DNA of 64,000 nt from NCBI RefSeq assembly GCF_004210295.1, contig NZ_SDAK01000001.1:1178001-1242000 (forward strand), read 5' to 3'. The translations under genes were made by a program, and so were the position numbers. Shown in pieces: positions 21,351-29,583 of this stretch. Position 1 is the stretch's first letter, and each line of letters starts with the position of its first letter. The notes beneath the pieces are model-generated. The model was not told the DNA's origin. It worked only from the letters and a program-made list of their open reading frames with translations, and searched no databases. Origin of the DNA: Lactococcus sp. S-13. Its GTDB lineage: Bacteria > Bacillota > Bacilli > Lactobacillales > Streptococcaceae.

Positions 21351-21379
21351 AAAAAATTGCTGACAAAAGTCAGCAATTT
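21351..21379 (-). terminator. Terminator of the CorC-type gene
   Basis: Stem AAATTGCTGAC / GTCAGCAATTT followed by T run on the minus strand, a few bases past the stop codon. Confidence 0.9.
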
Positions 21380-21382
21380 CAA

Positions 21383-22720
21383 TTATTCTTCGATTTCTTC
21401 AGGCTTCACATCAAACTCTACTCGAAGCTTAACTACTCGTTTTCCAGAAACTTCCAAGCTAGTTAATGATAAATGATCCTCTTCATTATCTACTTTGCAG
21501 ACAATTTGCTGACCTTTTTCTGGAATTTGACCAGTTTCCGACAAGAAATAACCAGCAATTGTGTCTACATCATTGCTTTCAAGATGCGTCTCAAATTCTT
21601 CGTTGAAATCATTAAGCGTCATTTTTCCTTGAACAACATACAGATTGTCTCCGATTTTAAAAACTTCTTCTTCAGCAATATCAGTTTCATCGTCAATTTC
21701 TCCAACGATTTCTTCCAATAAATCTTCTAAAGTGATAAGTCCTTCAACGCCCCCGTATTCATTAAGTAAAACCGCCATTTGATTTTGGGTTTTACGCATT
21801 TGGCGCATCAAATCATCCACAAAAATTGTTTCTGGTACAAACAAAGGCTCTTGCAAAATTTCGCGCAAATCAATATTTTCAAAACCATGATCAAAACCAT
21901 ATCTCAACAATTTTTTAACGTGCAAAATTCCTAAAATATTATCTTTGTCGTCATCATAGACAGGCACACGCGAATAGGTTTCGTTTAAAATTGCAGTGAT
22001 ACTTTCATGTGAATCATCATTAACATCAATCATGAAGGAATCCGTCCGTGGCACCATAATCTCCCTTGCCACCAACTCATCCAAGCTGAAAACACCTGTG
22101 ATCATCTCACGTTCGCTATCATCCAGCGCTTCATCATTAGAATTAAGCAAATACTCAATCTCATCTCGAGTCATGCTTTCATCAGCATCATCAAATTTCA
22201 TTGGTGTTAAACGGCTCAATAAATTCGTTGAGCTAGCCAAAAACCAGACAAAAGGCTTCATCACCTTCCCTAAAAATTGAATAGGTGGTGCAACACGTAG
22301 CGCCATTTTTTCCTTCAGATTTTGGGCGATTCGTTTAGGATACAATTCCCCAAAAACCAATGAAACATAGGTCAAGATTGCCAAAACAATCACCTGTGCC
22401 AAAGTTTTAGCCAAAGTCGTCCCACCCAAAAGTGGTGCTAAGCGTGAAGAAAGGGCATCTGCCAGACTGGCCCCAGCCAAGATGTTAATCAGAGTAATTC
22501 CGATTTGAATCGTTGAAAGGAAATTGCTTGGTTGATTCAATATTTTGACAAGATTGATGTATTTTTTATCACCTTCACTTGCTTTTTGCTCAACCTTTGT
22601 TCGGCTAAGACTGACCATTGCCATTTCACTGGCAGAGAAAAAGGCATTTAAAGCCGTCAGAAAGATAAGTAAGAGAATCTGCAAGAGTATCGATACACTC
22701 TCGGGATCAGGGTTTGACAT
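21383..22720 (-). CDS. CNNM/CorC-HlyC family membrane protein
   Basis: 445 residues. N-terminal DUF21 domain with 3-4 membrane segments (ALNAFFSASEMAMVSLSRTK is the family hallmark), then two CBS domains (REIMVPRTDSFMIDV; VPETIFVDDLMRQM), and a C-terminal CorC_HlyC domain (NEYGGVEGLITLEDLLEEIVG). Relatives (B. subtilis YhdP/MpfA, YrkA) act in magnesium efflux or resistance. A 116-bp tandem duplication lies in its upstream region. Confidence 0.92.
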   Translation of the reverse strand: MSNPDPESVSILLQILLLIFLTALNAFFSASEMAMVSLSRTKVEQKASEGDKKYINLVKILNQPSNFLSTIQIGITLINILAGASLADALSSRLAPLLGGTTLAKTLAQVIVLAILTYVSLVFGELYPKRIAQNLKEKMALRVAPPIQFLGKVMKPFVWFLASSTNLLSRLTPMKFDDADESMTRDEIEYLLNSNDEALDDSEREMITGVFSLDELVAREIMVPRTDSFMIDVNDDSHESITAILNETYSRVPVYDDDKDNILGILHVKKLLRYGFDHGFENIDLREILQEPLFVPETIFVDDLMRQMRKTQNQMAVLLNEYGGVEGLITLEDLLEEIVGEIDDETDIAEEEVFKIGDNLYVVQGKMTLNDFNEEFETHLESNDVDTIAGYFLSETGQIPEKGQQIVCKVDNEEDHLSLTSLEVSGKRVVKLRVEFDVKPEEIEE

Positions 22721-22744
22721 TATTACTCCTTGAATTTAAGATTA

Positions 22745-22976
22745 AGGTGTGAGACCGACTATTTTGAAAGATTGAAAATTAGGAAATCACGCAAAGCAAC
22801 TTTGTTGCTTGAAGAGATTTATCTATTCTCACCTCTTTCAAGGAGGACGAACTCAGTTAAAGATGTGAGCCCGACTGTTCTGAAAGATTGAAAATTAGGA
22901 TATCACGCAAAGCAACTTTGTTGCTTGAAGAGATTTATCTATTTTCACCTCTTTCAAGGAGGACGAACTCAGTTAA
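22745..22976. repeat. Two tandem copies of a 116-bp unit
   Basis: 22745-22860 and 22861-22976 are about 95% identical head-to-tail copies. Each contains an inverted repeat AAGCAAC-aaa-GTTGCTT, a CCTCCTTGAAAGAGG stem and an internal GGTGtGAG/CTCACC pair, so each can fold into a compact RNA. It lies 25 nt upstream of the CorC-type gene. No ORF of note. The rest of the gap (22977-23048) shows nothing clear. Confidence 0.9.
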
Positions 22977-23048
22977 TAAGACATAAAACGCCCATGGAAT
23001 GGCGAAATTATTTTATTAGATAGCATTTATTATATCATATTTTTATTC

Positions 23049-24164
23049 TCATTTTGAAATAATTTTCCTCTGCTGCTCTCTATGATTTCGATAAAGGCTG
23101 TTTAAGAACTTCACGATCTCTTTGACCAGACAATAAGTCGGAACAGCGATAATCATTCCAACAATTCCATAAAGACTGCCAGAAATAAGCATCAGAATCA
23201 TTACAGTCACTGGATGAACTTTAACTGCTGACCCAACGATTTTAGGATAAACCAGATTGCCATCCAATTGTTGAAGGACAAGGACGTAAACAACGGCAAT
23301 AAGTGCAGTAATTGGACGATTGAAAGCAACAGTCAGCACCATTGGCAGTACCCCAATGTAAGGGCCGGCGTAAGGAATCAGATTTGTCACCCCAGCAAAA
23401 AGGGCAAAAAGGAAGGCATAAGGAATTCCTAACACGAGATACCCTACAAAAACTACCACAAAGACTAAGAGCGCATCAAGCGCAACTCCTGAAATATATC
23501 GCGAAATGGTATGGTTCATATTTTCCAATAACTCAAAGATATTGAGCTTATCTTCAACCAAAACGTTCTTTTTCAAGAATGGGATGATTTTTTCACCATC
23601 TTTAAGCATATAAAACAGCAAAATTGGAACTAAAATGAGAACCATAACAATGCTTGTGGCAATACTCACGATGCTTCCCACGCTAATTGTGATGCTATTA
23701 AGCAGATTATGGAGAATATCTGTATAGGACAGGTTCAATTTTTCTACAAGACTATTAACATCCACTTGTCGGTAAATTTCAGCGAATCTTGGACTATGAC
23801 GCAGCCCTTCAAGCCATTTCATTGCTTCTGGATAAACTTTTGCTGTTGCACTAATCAGATCCGTCAGTTGCGAAATCAAGCTAGGAATTACCGAAGCAAT
23901 TGCAAAAATAATCATTCCTAAAAGAACTAAAAGAACAATAAAAATACCAAATATTTTTTTGATTTTTAATTTTTGCTCCAGATAAACAACGACTGGATTA
24001 AAAACATAGTACAAAAAACCAGCGATAATAAAAGGAATGAAAAGAAGAGCGAGCAAGGTTTTGATGGGTTGAAAGACAAATTGAATCTCGGTTAGCATGA
24101 AGATTAAGAGCGCCACCGCTAAAATCTCAATTGTCCAGAAGAAAAGTTTACTTTTTTTAAACAT
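23049..24164 (-). CDS. AI-2E family membrane protein
   Basis: About 371 residues with eight predicted membrane segments in the family pattern: two at the N-terminus, one pair around residue 60-80, a soluble part (residues 100-160), then the conserved LYYxL-like region LLFYMLKDGEKIIPFLKKN, LGIPYAFLFALFAGVTNLIP and YAGPYIGVLPMV. Members transport diverse substrates (PerM/YtvI/TqsA-like); substrate not inferable. The ATG at 24164 with AAAGGGAG just upstream is preferred over a TTG at 24182. Confidence 0.9.
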   Translation of the reverse strand: MFKKSKLFFWTIEILAVALLIFMLTEIQFVFQPIKTLLALLFIPFIIAGFLYYVFNPVVVYLEQKLKIKKIFGIFIVLLVLLGMIIFAIASVIPSLISQLTDLISATAKVYPEAMKWLEGLRHSPRFAEIYRQVDVNSLVEKLNLSYTDILHNLLNSITISVGSIVSIATSIVMVLILVPILLFYMLKDGEKIIPFLKKNVLVEDKLNIFELLENMNHTISRYISGVALDALLVFVVVFVGYLVLGIPYAFLFALFAGVTNLIPYAGPYIGVLPMVLTVAFNRPITALIAVVYVLVLQQLDGNLVYPKIVGSAVKVHPVTVMILMLISGSLYGIVGMIIAVPTYCLVKEIVKFLNSLYRNHREQQRKIISK

Positions 24165-24251
24165 AGGCTCCCTTTGGCTCAAATCTTTTTGTAAATTAGA
24201 CTTGGCTTTCTTATTTTGATAAATTTTGGTACAGTTTTGTGACTATTTATA

Positions 24252-24271
24252 TTATAATAAATCCAAGGCTT
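24252..24271 (+). repeat. 20-bp copy of the GNAT-gene promoter region
   Basis: Identical over 20 bp (TTATAATAAATCCAAGGCTT) to 31935-31954, which contains the -10 of the acetyltransferase gene. The copies lie outside the two att repeats, one on each side of the element. Confidence 0.85.
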
Positions 24272-24336
24272 ATGCCCCTGACACTATCTATAATACCATA
24301 AACTGATTTACTGTGCTACAAAGGCATCCAAGCAAA

Positions 24337-24365
24337 AAATCAAGTAACTTAAATTTACTTGATTT
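24337..24365 (-). terminator. Terminator at the left edge of the element
   Basis: Stem AAATCAAGTAA / TTACTTGATTT with T6 on the minus strand, just outside the left att repeat. Confidence 0.75.
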
Positions 24366-24373
24366 GATATTGC

Positions 24374-24396
24374 AACGCTGTTAAAAACTCTGTTAA
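24374..24396 (+). repeat. Left attachment repeat
   Basis: AACGCTGTTAAAAACTCTGT plus TAA, identical to 31841-31863. Identity stops sharply on both sides. Confidence 0.9.
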
Positions 24397-24454
24397 AAAA
24401 ATATACAAAAATTATTCATTGCACCGCCGTGCGTAAAATTGAGAATCATGAGTG

Positions 24455-24477
24455 AGCACTTATTGAGTGCTTTTTAT
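24455..24477 (+). terminator. Terminator inside the left end of the element
   Basis: AGCACT-tattg-AGTGCT followed by T5 on the plus strand; shields the minus-strand cargo gene from read-in, or the reverse. Confidence 0.6.
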
Positions 24478-26096
24478 TTATCTACTAAATTTCTTATTCG
24501 CTTTATCGTTTTATCACTAAAATTAGAAATATTAAAAATGCTCTGCATACTCTTTATAAGGTGTTCAAATTCTATTGGATCATTTTTTATCGTTAAGAGA
24601 TGAACTGCAAGCTCTAATTCCTCTATAGATACATAATTCGATTTTCTACAATTGAATTTATATTTTGAATTTTTTCGTATAGAGTTAACTTTCGAGTCCC
24701 GTACGTATAAAAATTTATCCTTCTGAATTATTGCTGAACTATTTATTAACTTCTGAACACAAGTCTTAAATTGTTCACCATTAAACTCTTCTTCCATTAT
24801 CATTTCTAATCTTTTTTTCAAGAATTTTTTATGAATAGGAGATTCCTCTATTATCACATTTAAAATATAACCAGTCATATAGTGATTGTCCCCGAGCCAG
24901 TCCCTGTGAGCTGGAAAAATCGCAACATACTCTCCTACATAGTCTTTAATAGATTCTTCTTTATTCTCATAAAATCCTTTTAATAGTGGAAACTCGTTTT
25001 CTTGCAATGAAATTGGCTGCTCATATAGTAAATATTCATCATCACAATAAATATCACCATCAAGAATCAAGCCATCGATAATTTGATTGATATTAACTAA
25101 TTCCTCAAATTCTTCTATTTCTTCATTTAAAATATAAAAATCCTCAATTTCTTTAATTAAATTAGACTTTTTCACCCTTCCTTCCCACTGGACAGTTTCA
25201 TATACTATATCTATAACAAAATCTTTATCTCTTATATTGAAAGGCGGTCTAGGGAAATCAAAGTAAGTAGTTATTAATTTTATATCATTAACTGATTCTC
25301 CCATCTCAGTATCCGGTATAAGCAGTTCAATATCATTAAAATTTACCTTATTCAAAAAAACTTTCACTTCATCTTGAGTTAATAAACTCGAGTATGAATC
25401 CCCTTGTTTCTTAGTAATTTTCATAATGTCCTTTTTTTGTATTCCTGTTCTTTGAGATAATTCTAAGACACTAACTACCTTTTCATTACCTTGGAATAAA
25501 ATATTTTTTTCAAGCGTTCCTATTATGCTCTTTTTCATACACAATTTTTCTTTCTTCTTCAAGGGAAAATTCCCTTTCGAAAAATCTTCTAATTTTTGAT
25601 CAAAAAAAGTTGGGGGATTTGAAACACATTTCAAATCTTTATAATTTTTGTAAAGTTTGTAGGGAAAGTTCTGCCCAGAAAAATACCTCAGTATTAAATC
25701 ATCCAAATCCTTCTGTATCTTTTTATTTTTGTCTTTAATTTCATCTACAGCTAGTTCGGAAATTTTTAGATGCTGCTCCAAATGATTTATACCTAAAAAT
25801 TTACTTTTTTTTTCATCAATTCTCTTTATTTCATATAAATATTTTACAGCATGACCACAGTCACAATGTAAAGTATTCTTATTTCCTAAGTGAATATCGA
25901 AGTTTAAATCCTCAGTATAACCTGCAAAAAGCCATTGTGTATTGTTAATAATATTTGTATGAAATTTAGAAATCCACAACCATTTGCGATGAGAGTAGAG
26001 CGCCTCATTTTGCTCTAATGATAATTGTCTAAAAAATTTTACCCGCCTTTCTAATAAGCGATCCTTTGCCTTATTTTTTTTCTTTGTATAACTCAT
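24474..26096 (-). CDS. Large CxCG-motif protein of unknown function (element cargo)
   Basis: 540 residues, no recognised catalytic motif. An N-terminal basic stretch (residues 1-25) is followed near residue 78 by a HCDCGHAVKYLYEI motif and, about 20 residues later, LGINHLEQHL, which together look like a short metal-binding ribbon or its remnant. Residues about 105-135 are helical and charged. The middle part has a segment like an HTH (LELSQRTGIQKKDIMKITKK). Near residues 420-480, NVIIEESPIHKKFLKKRLEM is a winged-helix-like repeat of the kind found at the ends of nuclease/helicase proteins (DUF3320-like in shape). RBS GGGGGTG precedes the ATG. Terminator and extended -10 (26240-26245) lie upstream, so it has its own transcript. 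A nucleic-acid-binding defence or regulatory protein is possible; function unknown. Confidence 0.72.
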   Translation of the reverse strand: MSYTKKKNKAKDRLLERRVKFFRQLSLEQNEALYSHRKWLWISKFHTNIINNTQWLFAGYTEDLNFDIHLGNKNTLHCDCGHAVKYLYEIKRIDEKKSKFLGINHLEQHLKISELAVDEIKDKNKKIQKDLDDLILRYFSGQNFPYKLYKNYKDLKCVSNPPTFFDQKLEDFSKGNFPLKKKEKLCMKKSIIGTLEKNILFQGNEKVVSVLELSQRTGIQKKDIMKITKKQGDSYSSLLTQDEVKVFLNKVNFNDIELLIPDTEMGESVNDIKLITTYFDFPRPPFNIRDKDFVIDIVYETVQWEGRVKKSNLIKEIEDFYILNEEIEEFEELVNINQIIDGLILDGDIYCDDEYLLYEQPISLQENEFPLLKGFYENKEESIKDYVGEYVAIFPAHRDWLGDNHYMTGYILNVIIEESPIHKKFLKKRLEMIMEEEFNGEQFKTCVQKLINSSAIIQKDKFLYVRDSKVNSIRKNSKYKFNCRKSNYVSIEELELAVHLLTIKNDPIEFEHLIKSMQSIFNISNFSDKTIKRIRNLVDK

Positions 26097-26256
26097 TTAC
26101 ACCCCCAACACTATATGCTTCCTGCATTAGTTTCCTTAACCTACATCCTTCCTTAGATCACAGCTGTACTTTTTTCTTCCCTCAATTATTATTTCCTTCT
26201 GTGAAGGTTCTCATGCTTGCGTTTCTCTTTTAGAAAATTATAGCATAATCGGGATA

Positions 26257-26279
26257 AAATAAAAACGCCCTGAAGGGCG
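26257..26279 (-). terminator. Terminator between the two cargo genes
   Basis: CGCCCT-tc-AGGGCG followed by T5ATTTT on the minus strand, separating the GIY-YIG gene from the 540-residue gene. Confidence 0.85.
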
Positions 26280-26375
26280 GAGATAGTTATTTTATTACTT
26301 CAACTATCAGAAATTTAGTATAGTTCATATCATCTGTGAGCGAGTGGTTTAAAATGTGCCCTGATCATTAATTAT

Positions 26376-27281
26376 TTAATTTTGATTATATCCAAACTTA
26401 CGTGATTGGAAAGCCTCCTTCCAATATATTTCTCTTTTTAATGCTTTACCTTTTCCAATTTCATCTTTTTTAAATATTTCTAGAACTGTGTATTGAAAAT
26501 TCTTTTGAACATACTCTATCCCTTTGTTACTGACGAGTTCTTTTAATTTAGTATTTGGATATTTACTATCTTCTTTCTCATTTTTATCATATCCATCAGC
26601 AAGATAAGCAGACCATCGTCCATAAATACCATCTTGGCCAGTTGCAGAACCAACGTATAATTTTCCAGTTTTTTTATCTGTTATTAAATAGACCCCATAA
26701 ACTTCTGATAAAGCTTGCACCCACAACTTATTATTCCAATGCTGTTTTAAATCATAATAGCTTTTACATAAGTTTTCATAACCTGGGAAGTTAATATCTA
26801 ATTCAAAATATGGTTCTGTTGAAATAGAATCTACCTGGACGCTGTTAATAATCTCAGGGTTAACATAAAAAAAACTTTGACCCCTGTTTTTGAAATCAAC
26901 AATCAGCCTTTCTGCATATTGATCATATTCTTGAATTCTGACTGCTTCAGCATAAGACTTGAAATAATTTGCAGAAAAATGGTAAGTTAAACTATCTCGG
27001 CTTTTGATGTCGTATGCCCCAACAAAGAGCCACCTATGCTTTTCAACCTCAATAAATTGAAATTGTATATCGTTCACTGCATTTCTAGATACACTCTTAC
27101 TCCCAGCTGTCAACATCATGGGAATAAAATAATCTTCTTTCATTCTACACATATCAGCATAATCAAATACAATATCATTATACTTCCAATTAGTGTTAAA
27201 TCTTAATTTTATTCTTTTTCCTTTATATTTTTCCAGTAAAGTTTCAAAATTAAGTATATCTTTCAATAAAATCGTCATCAA
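26376..27281 (-). CDS. GIY-YIG nuclease-domain protein (element cargo)
   Basis: 301 residues. The C-terminal ~100 residues form a GIY-YIG nuclease: GVYLITDKKTGKLYVGSATG has the two beta strands (G-V-Y ... Y-V-G), the catalytic Arg follows in IYGRWSAYL, and the metal-binding Glu is in LKREIYWKEAFQSRKFG. The N-terminal ~190 residues are a separate domain of alternating beta and helix (WKYNDIVFDYADMCR, RWLFVGAYDI) without a recognised name, perhaps for DNA or modified-base recognition. Such two-domain proteins occur scattered in mobile islands and are often taken as restriction-like; that role is inferred. RBS TTAGGAG before ATG. Downstream terminator at 26257-26279. Confidence 0.85.
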   Translation of the reverse strand: MMTILLKDILNFETLLEKYKGKRIKLRFNTNWKYNDIVFDYADMCRMKEDYFIPMMLTAGSKSVSRNAVNDIQFQFIEVEKHRWLFVGAYDIKSRDSLTYHFSANYFKSYAEAVRIQEYDQYAERLIVDFKNRGQSFFYVNPEIINSVQVDSISTEPYFELDINFPGYENLCKSYYDLKQHWNNKLWVQALSEVYGVYLITDKKTGKLYVGSATGQDGIYGRWSAYLADGYDKNEKEDSKYPNTKLKELVSNKGIEYVQKNFQYTVLEIFKKDEIGKGKALKREIYWKEAFQSRKFGYNQN

Positions 27282-27537
27282 TAATTCTCCTAAAAACCTT
27301 TTTGAACTAATTTGTTCATTATAAAACTTGCTACACAGATTATTACCGAAATCTCCTCAAATTAGATTCTAATTCATCTCATTTTCTTCTAGCATGTATT
27401 TGCCTTACCTGAGCAGCTTGGAATAAATTTTGCTTTCAAAATATTATTCTCCTACTAGATAATAGCTTATCATATTTTTAAGTTCATATCATTCATGAAG
27501 AGTAATTGAAACTGCCCCCTTTATCACAAGTCATAAA

Positions 27538-27674
27538 TTTTAGGAATTCAAAAATCCCTGACTGAACGATGTGCTTCTCATACCTACGTGATGTCAGTAT
27601 GGATTTTGTCTAGCGTTGTAACCTCCACACCTTTGAGAGCGTTAGGAACTTTACACCCGAAACCGTGTTTTTGG
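27538..27674 (-). ncRNA. Candidate structured RNA upstream of the GIY-YIG gene
   Basis: The 586-bp gap 27282-27867 has no gene. On the minus strand an extended -10 (TGGTATAAT, 27689-27681) is followed by an unusually GC-richer 135-nt stretch in otherwise AT-rich DNA. It holds stems AACgCUC/GAGGUU, CAUAC/GUAUG and, at 27538-27556, AGGGAUU-uuug-AAUUCCU. A 32-codon frame (27682-27584, includes HGFGCKVPNALKGVEV) covers it but has no RBS and starts within the -10 region, so an RNA is more likely than a peptide. The layout recalls the non-coding RNA found in front of AbiF-type abortive-infection genes, but no Abi frame follows here. The rest of the gap shows nothing more. Confidence 0.45.
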
Positions 27675-27867
27675 TATGACATTATACCACGTATCGTAAA
27701 ACTGAAATTTTCGTTGTTGCGTCCATTAAAATTAATAATTGATATCCCTTATATTTACAACTTACTTTCTATTTCCTAATATAAAAATCAGAGCCTATTA
27801 TATAGATACTAGTATTTAAAATAGTTTTAAGGTAAAATAATAGTAAAATATTTAGTGAGGTAAACTT

Positions 27868-28254
27868 ATGGACACGCAGGATTTGATAACACGTTCTGAA
27901 AATCAAATTGACGATTTCAAAAAGAATAATGAAGTTATTTTAAAAGATAATATCAATCAAGAAATTATTAAAACGAAAAATTCATTTTCAAAAGAAATTT
28001 GGGACGAAGAATTATCTTTAGAAGTTGAAAAAGAAGTTGAAAAGAAATTAACTGCACTTAATAACAGCATTGATCTAAATCCTACTTCGATTTATTTCAC
28101 CCTCAAAGCCGAAACTGCTCTCAATCCTGATATTTCAGAAGAGGAGCTTAAGTTAGCTGCTTATAAATTTTTATCTTCAAAAACCAAAAATAAATTTATG
28201 AAAAAAATTTTGAAAGAAAAAATAAGCAAATTCACAAAAGGGGGAAATAAATGA
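27868..28254 (+). CDS. Hypothetical 128-residue helical protein
   Basis: Strongly charged, helix-rich protein with coiled-coil character (EVEKEVEKKLTALNNS) and a C-terminal ELKLAAYKFLSSKTKNKF stretch. No family recognised, no membrane segment. Start ATG with GTGAGG RBS. Its TGA overlaps the next ATG (ATGA), so both products are made together. Very AT-rich. Located in the cargo zone of the element on the opposite strand to the two larger cargo genes. Confidence 0.7.
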   Translation: MDTQDLITRSENQIDDFKKNNEVILKDNINQEIIKTKNSFSKEIWDEELSLEVEKEVEKKLTALNNSIDLNPTSIYFTLKAETALNPDISEEELKLAAYKFLSSKTKNKFMKKILKEKISKFTKGGNK

Positions 28255-28424
28255 GTATTCAAACCTTAGGAATAAAAATCGGGAAAATCATTATTCAAAT
28301 TATTTCTCAACAGATTATAAAATATACTACAAGTGAGCAGTTTCAAAAACGAGTCAGTGATATGTTGGATGGGGTAATTGATAAGATTGTAAAAGCAGTA
28401 CTATCAGAGAATAAAAGTAAGTAA
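28251..28424 (+). CDS. Hypothetical 57-residue partner protein
   Basis: MSIQTLGIKIGKIIIQIISQ then QIIKYTTSEQ and a C-terminal VIDKIVKAVLSENKSK. An amphipathic, Ile-rich small protein, translationally coupled to the 128-residue protein (ATGA overlap). The size and pairing resemble small two-component modules such as toxin-antitoxin pairs, but nothing diagnostic is seen. A terminator follows directly. Confidence 0.65.
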   Translation: MSIQTLGIKIGKIIIQIISQQIIKYTTSEQFQKRVSDMLDGVIDKIVKAVLSENKSK

Positions 28425-28425
28425 A

Positions 28426-28449
28426 AGCATCTATAATGGATGCTTTTTT
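28426..28449 (+). terminator. Terminator of the two-gene cassette
   Basis: AGCATC-tataatg-GATGCT followed by T5, starting 2 nt after the stop codon. Confidence 0.85.
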
Positions 28450-28881
28450 CTTCCCATTAATTATTTCTTTGATTTTTTATTAAACGATGTCATAAATATC
28501 TATTATTAACGTTAAAACACCTATTTTCCATTTTTTACCTAAACTATTGATAATATGCATATTAGAGCTTTTATCTCCACTTTTTTTGCGAGAATTCCCA
28601 CAAAAACTAATTTTCCCATAAATCGTTGTGTAGCTTGAATGATTAGGCTTTTTTGACACTTTTTCTATGATTTCACACCCCCTTTCATTTTTTAAAAGTT
28701 GTGCAACTTTATTTGTGACTCCATCTACCCTATCCTCCAAAAAGAAATTTATTTTTATTTTGGATAGGGGGGGGTAACTTTAGTTTACTTTTAGAGTAAT
28801 TTTTACTATTTTAGAATAACTATAGTTGATTACATTCATTATCATACTTACTATGCTGCCATAAGACCTTAGAGCAACTTA
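28450..28881. other. Gene-poor stretch with a G8 run and inverted repeat
   Basis: A minus-strand frame at 28740-28480 (86 codons, TTG start, no RBS) is possible but unconvincing. An eight-G run (28767-28774) sits beside GGATAGGG, whose complement CCTATCC recurs at 28729-28736, so the two can pair. No promoter with both boxes seen. Confidence 0.4.
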
Positions 28882-28914
28882 AAAAGTACCTCACTCAAAT
28901 AGAGAGGTACTTTT
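28882..28914 (-). terminator. Terminator of the Rha-like operon
   Basis: Perfect 11-bp stem AAAAGTACCTC / GAGGTACTTTT with T runs, 4 bp past the last stop codon. Confidence 0.9.
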
Positions 28915-28917
28915 ATT

Positions 28918-29058
28918 TTACGCTTGTGCTATGATCTCCTTGGCTCTCTTCATGAATTTAGCTGTTCGTGTAGAAACTTGGTAAACTGTCAATCCTGTGT
29001 GCTCAGCAGTTTCTGCGATACTTAATAACCGCTCTGCTTGGTCAGATAGTAAGCTCAT
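28918..29058 (-). CDS. 46-residue protein, last gene of the Rha-like operon
   Basis: Very short frame MSLLSDQAERLLSIAETAEH... ending KRAKEIIAQA. Supported by an ATGA overlap with the gene before it, normal codon use and a terminator straight after. Could be a small HTH or linker protein of the element; no family recognised. Confidence 0.6.
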   Translation of the reverse strand: MSLLSDQAERLLSIAETAEHTGLTVYQVSTRTAKFMKRAKEIIAQA

Positions 29059-29573
29059 TGGTAACCTCCATTCTTACGTTTGGAAATAACTTCCATGACG
29101 GCATAGGTTAATTTATCTTCAGCAATCCCAAGCTCAGAAGAAAGTTCAACAACATCAGCAGCAGCAAGAATGTCAAATGCTGACAAATCTGTTTTCCTTG
29201 ATCTTTGGCGCTGTTCTCTAATTCCTCTAGCATATCCAGCCCAGTATAAGTCTGGGGCTATCCACCTTGCCTCTCTACCGTTCGCTTTGTTAGCCATAGA
29301 AAGCTCGAAAGTATTAAGAAATAATGAATCATCAACAGGCCTGGTATAACAAGCTCTTAGATCTCGCTTAGCTTGTTGCTTCTCTTTCCAACGTTGTACC
29401 ATTCCAGCAGTAATTTTAATACTCCATGGTTCGCGGTTAGTGTTAATAAAAAATACATTTTTGTTAAACGCATTTCCAGAGACGCTTTTACGGATAAAAT
29501 AATGATTACGATTTTCATCTAAAGGAGTAGAAAAAAGCAAAATATACTTGTTTTCTGCAGTGATACTTTTCAT
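29055..29573 (-). CDS. Hypothetical 172-residue element protein
   Basis: Basic protein with a central helical region (MVQRWKEKQQAKRDLRACYT) and an ordered C-terminus (AFDILAAADVVELSSELGIA). No catalytic motif recognised. Third gene of the minus operon, 10 nt after the 54-residue gene and overlapping the 46-residue gene. Composition less AT-rich than the cargo zone, similar to the Rha-like gene. Confidence 0.7.
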   Translation of the reverse strand: MKSITAENKYILLFSTPLDENRNHYFIRKSVSGNAFNKNVFFINTNREPWSIKITAGMVQRWKEKQQAKRDLRACYTRPVDDSLFLNTFELSMANKANGREARWIAPDLYWAGYARGIREQRQRSRKTDLSAFDILAAADVVELSSELGIAEDKLTYAVMEVISKRKNGGYQ

Positions 29574-29583
29574 AACCTACACC

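Noticed and set aside
27584-27682. 32-codon frame containing HGFGCKVPNALKGVEV
   Set aside because: No RBS and its ATG overlaps the -10 of the same strand; treated as part of a candidate RNA instead.
28480-28740. 86-codon minus-strand frame in the element
   Set aside because: Starts with TTG, no Shine-Dalgarno, no neighbour support and no family resemblance; left as unannotated.
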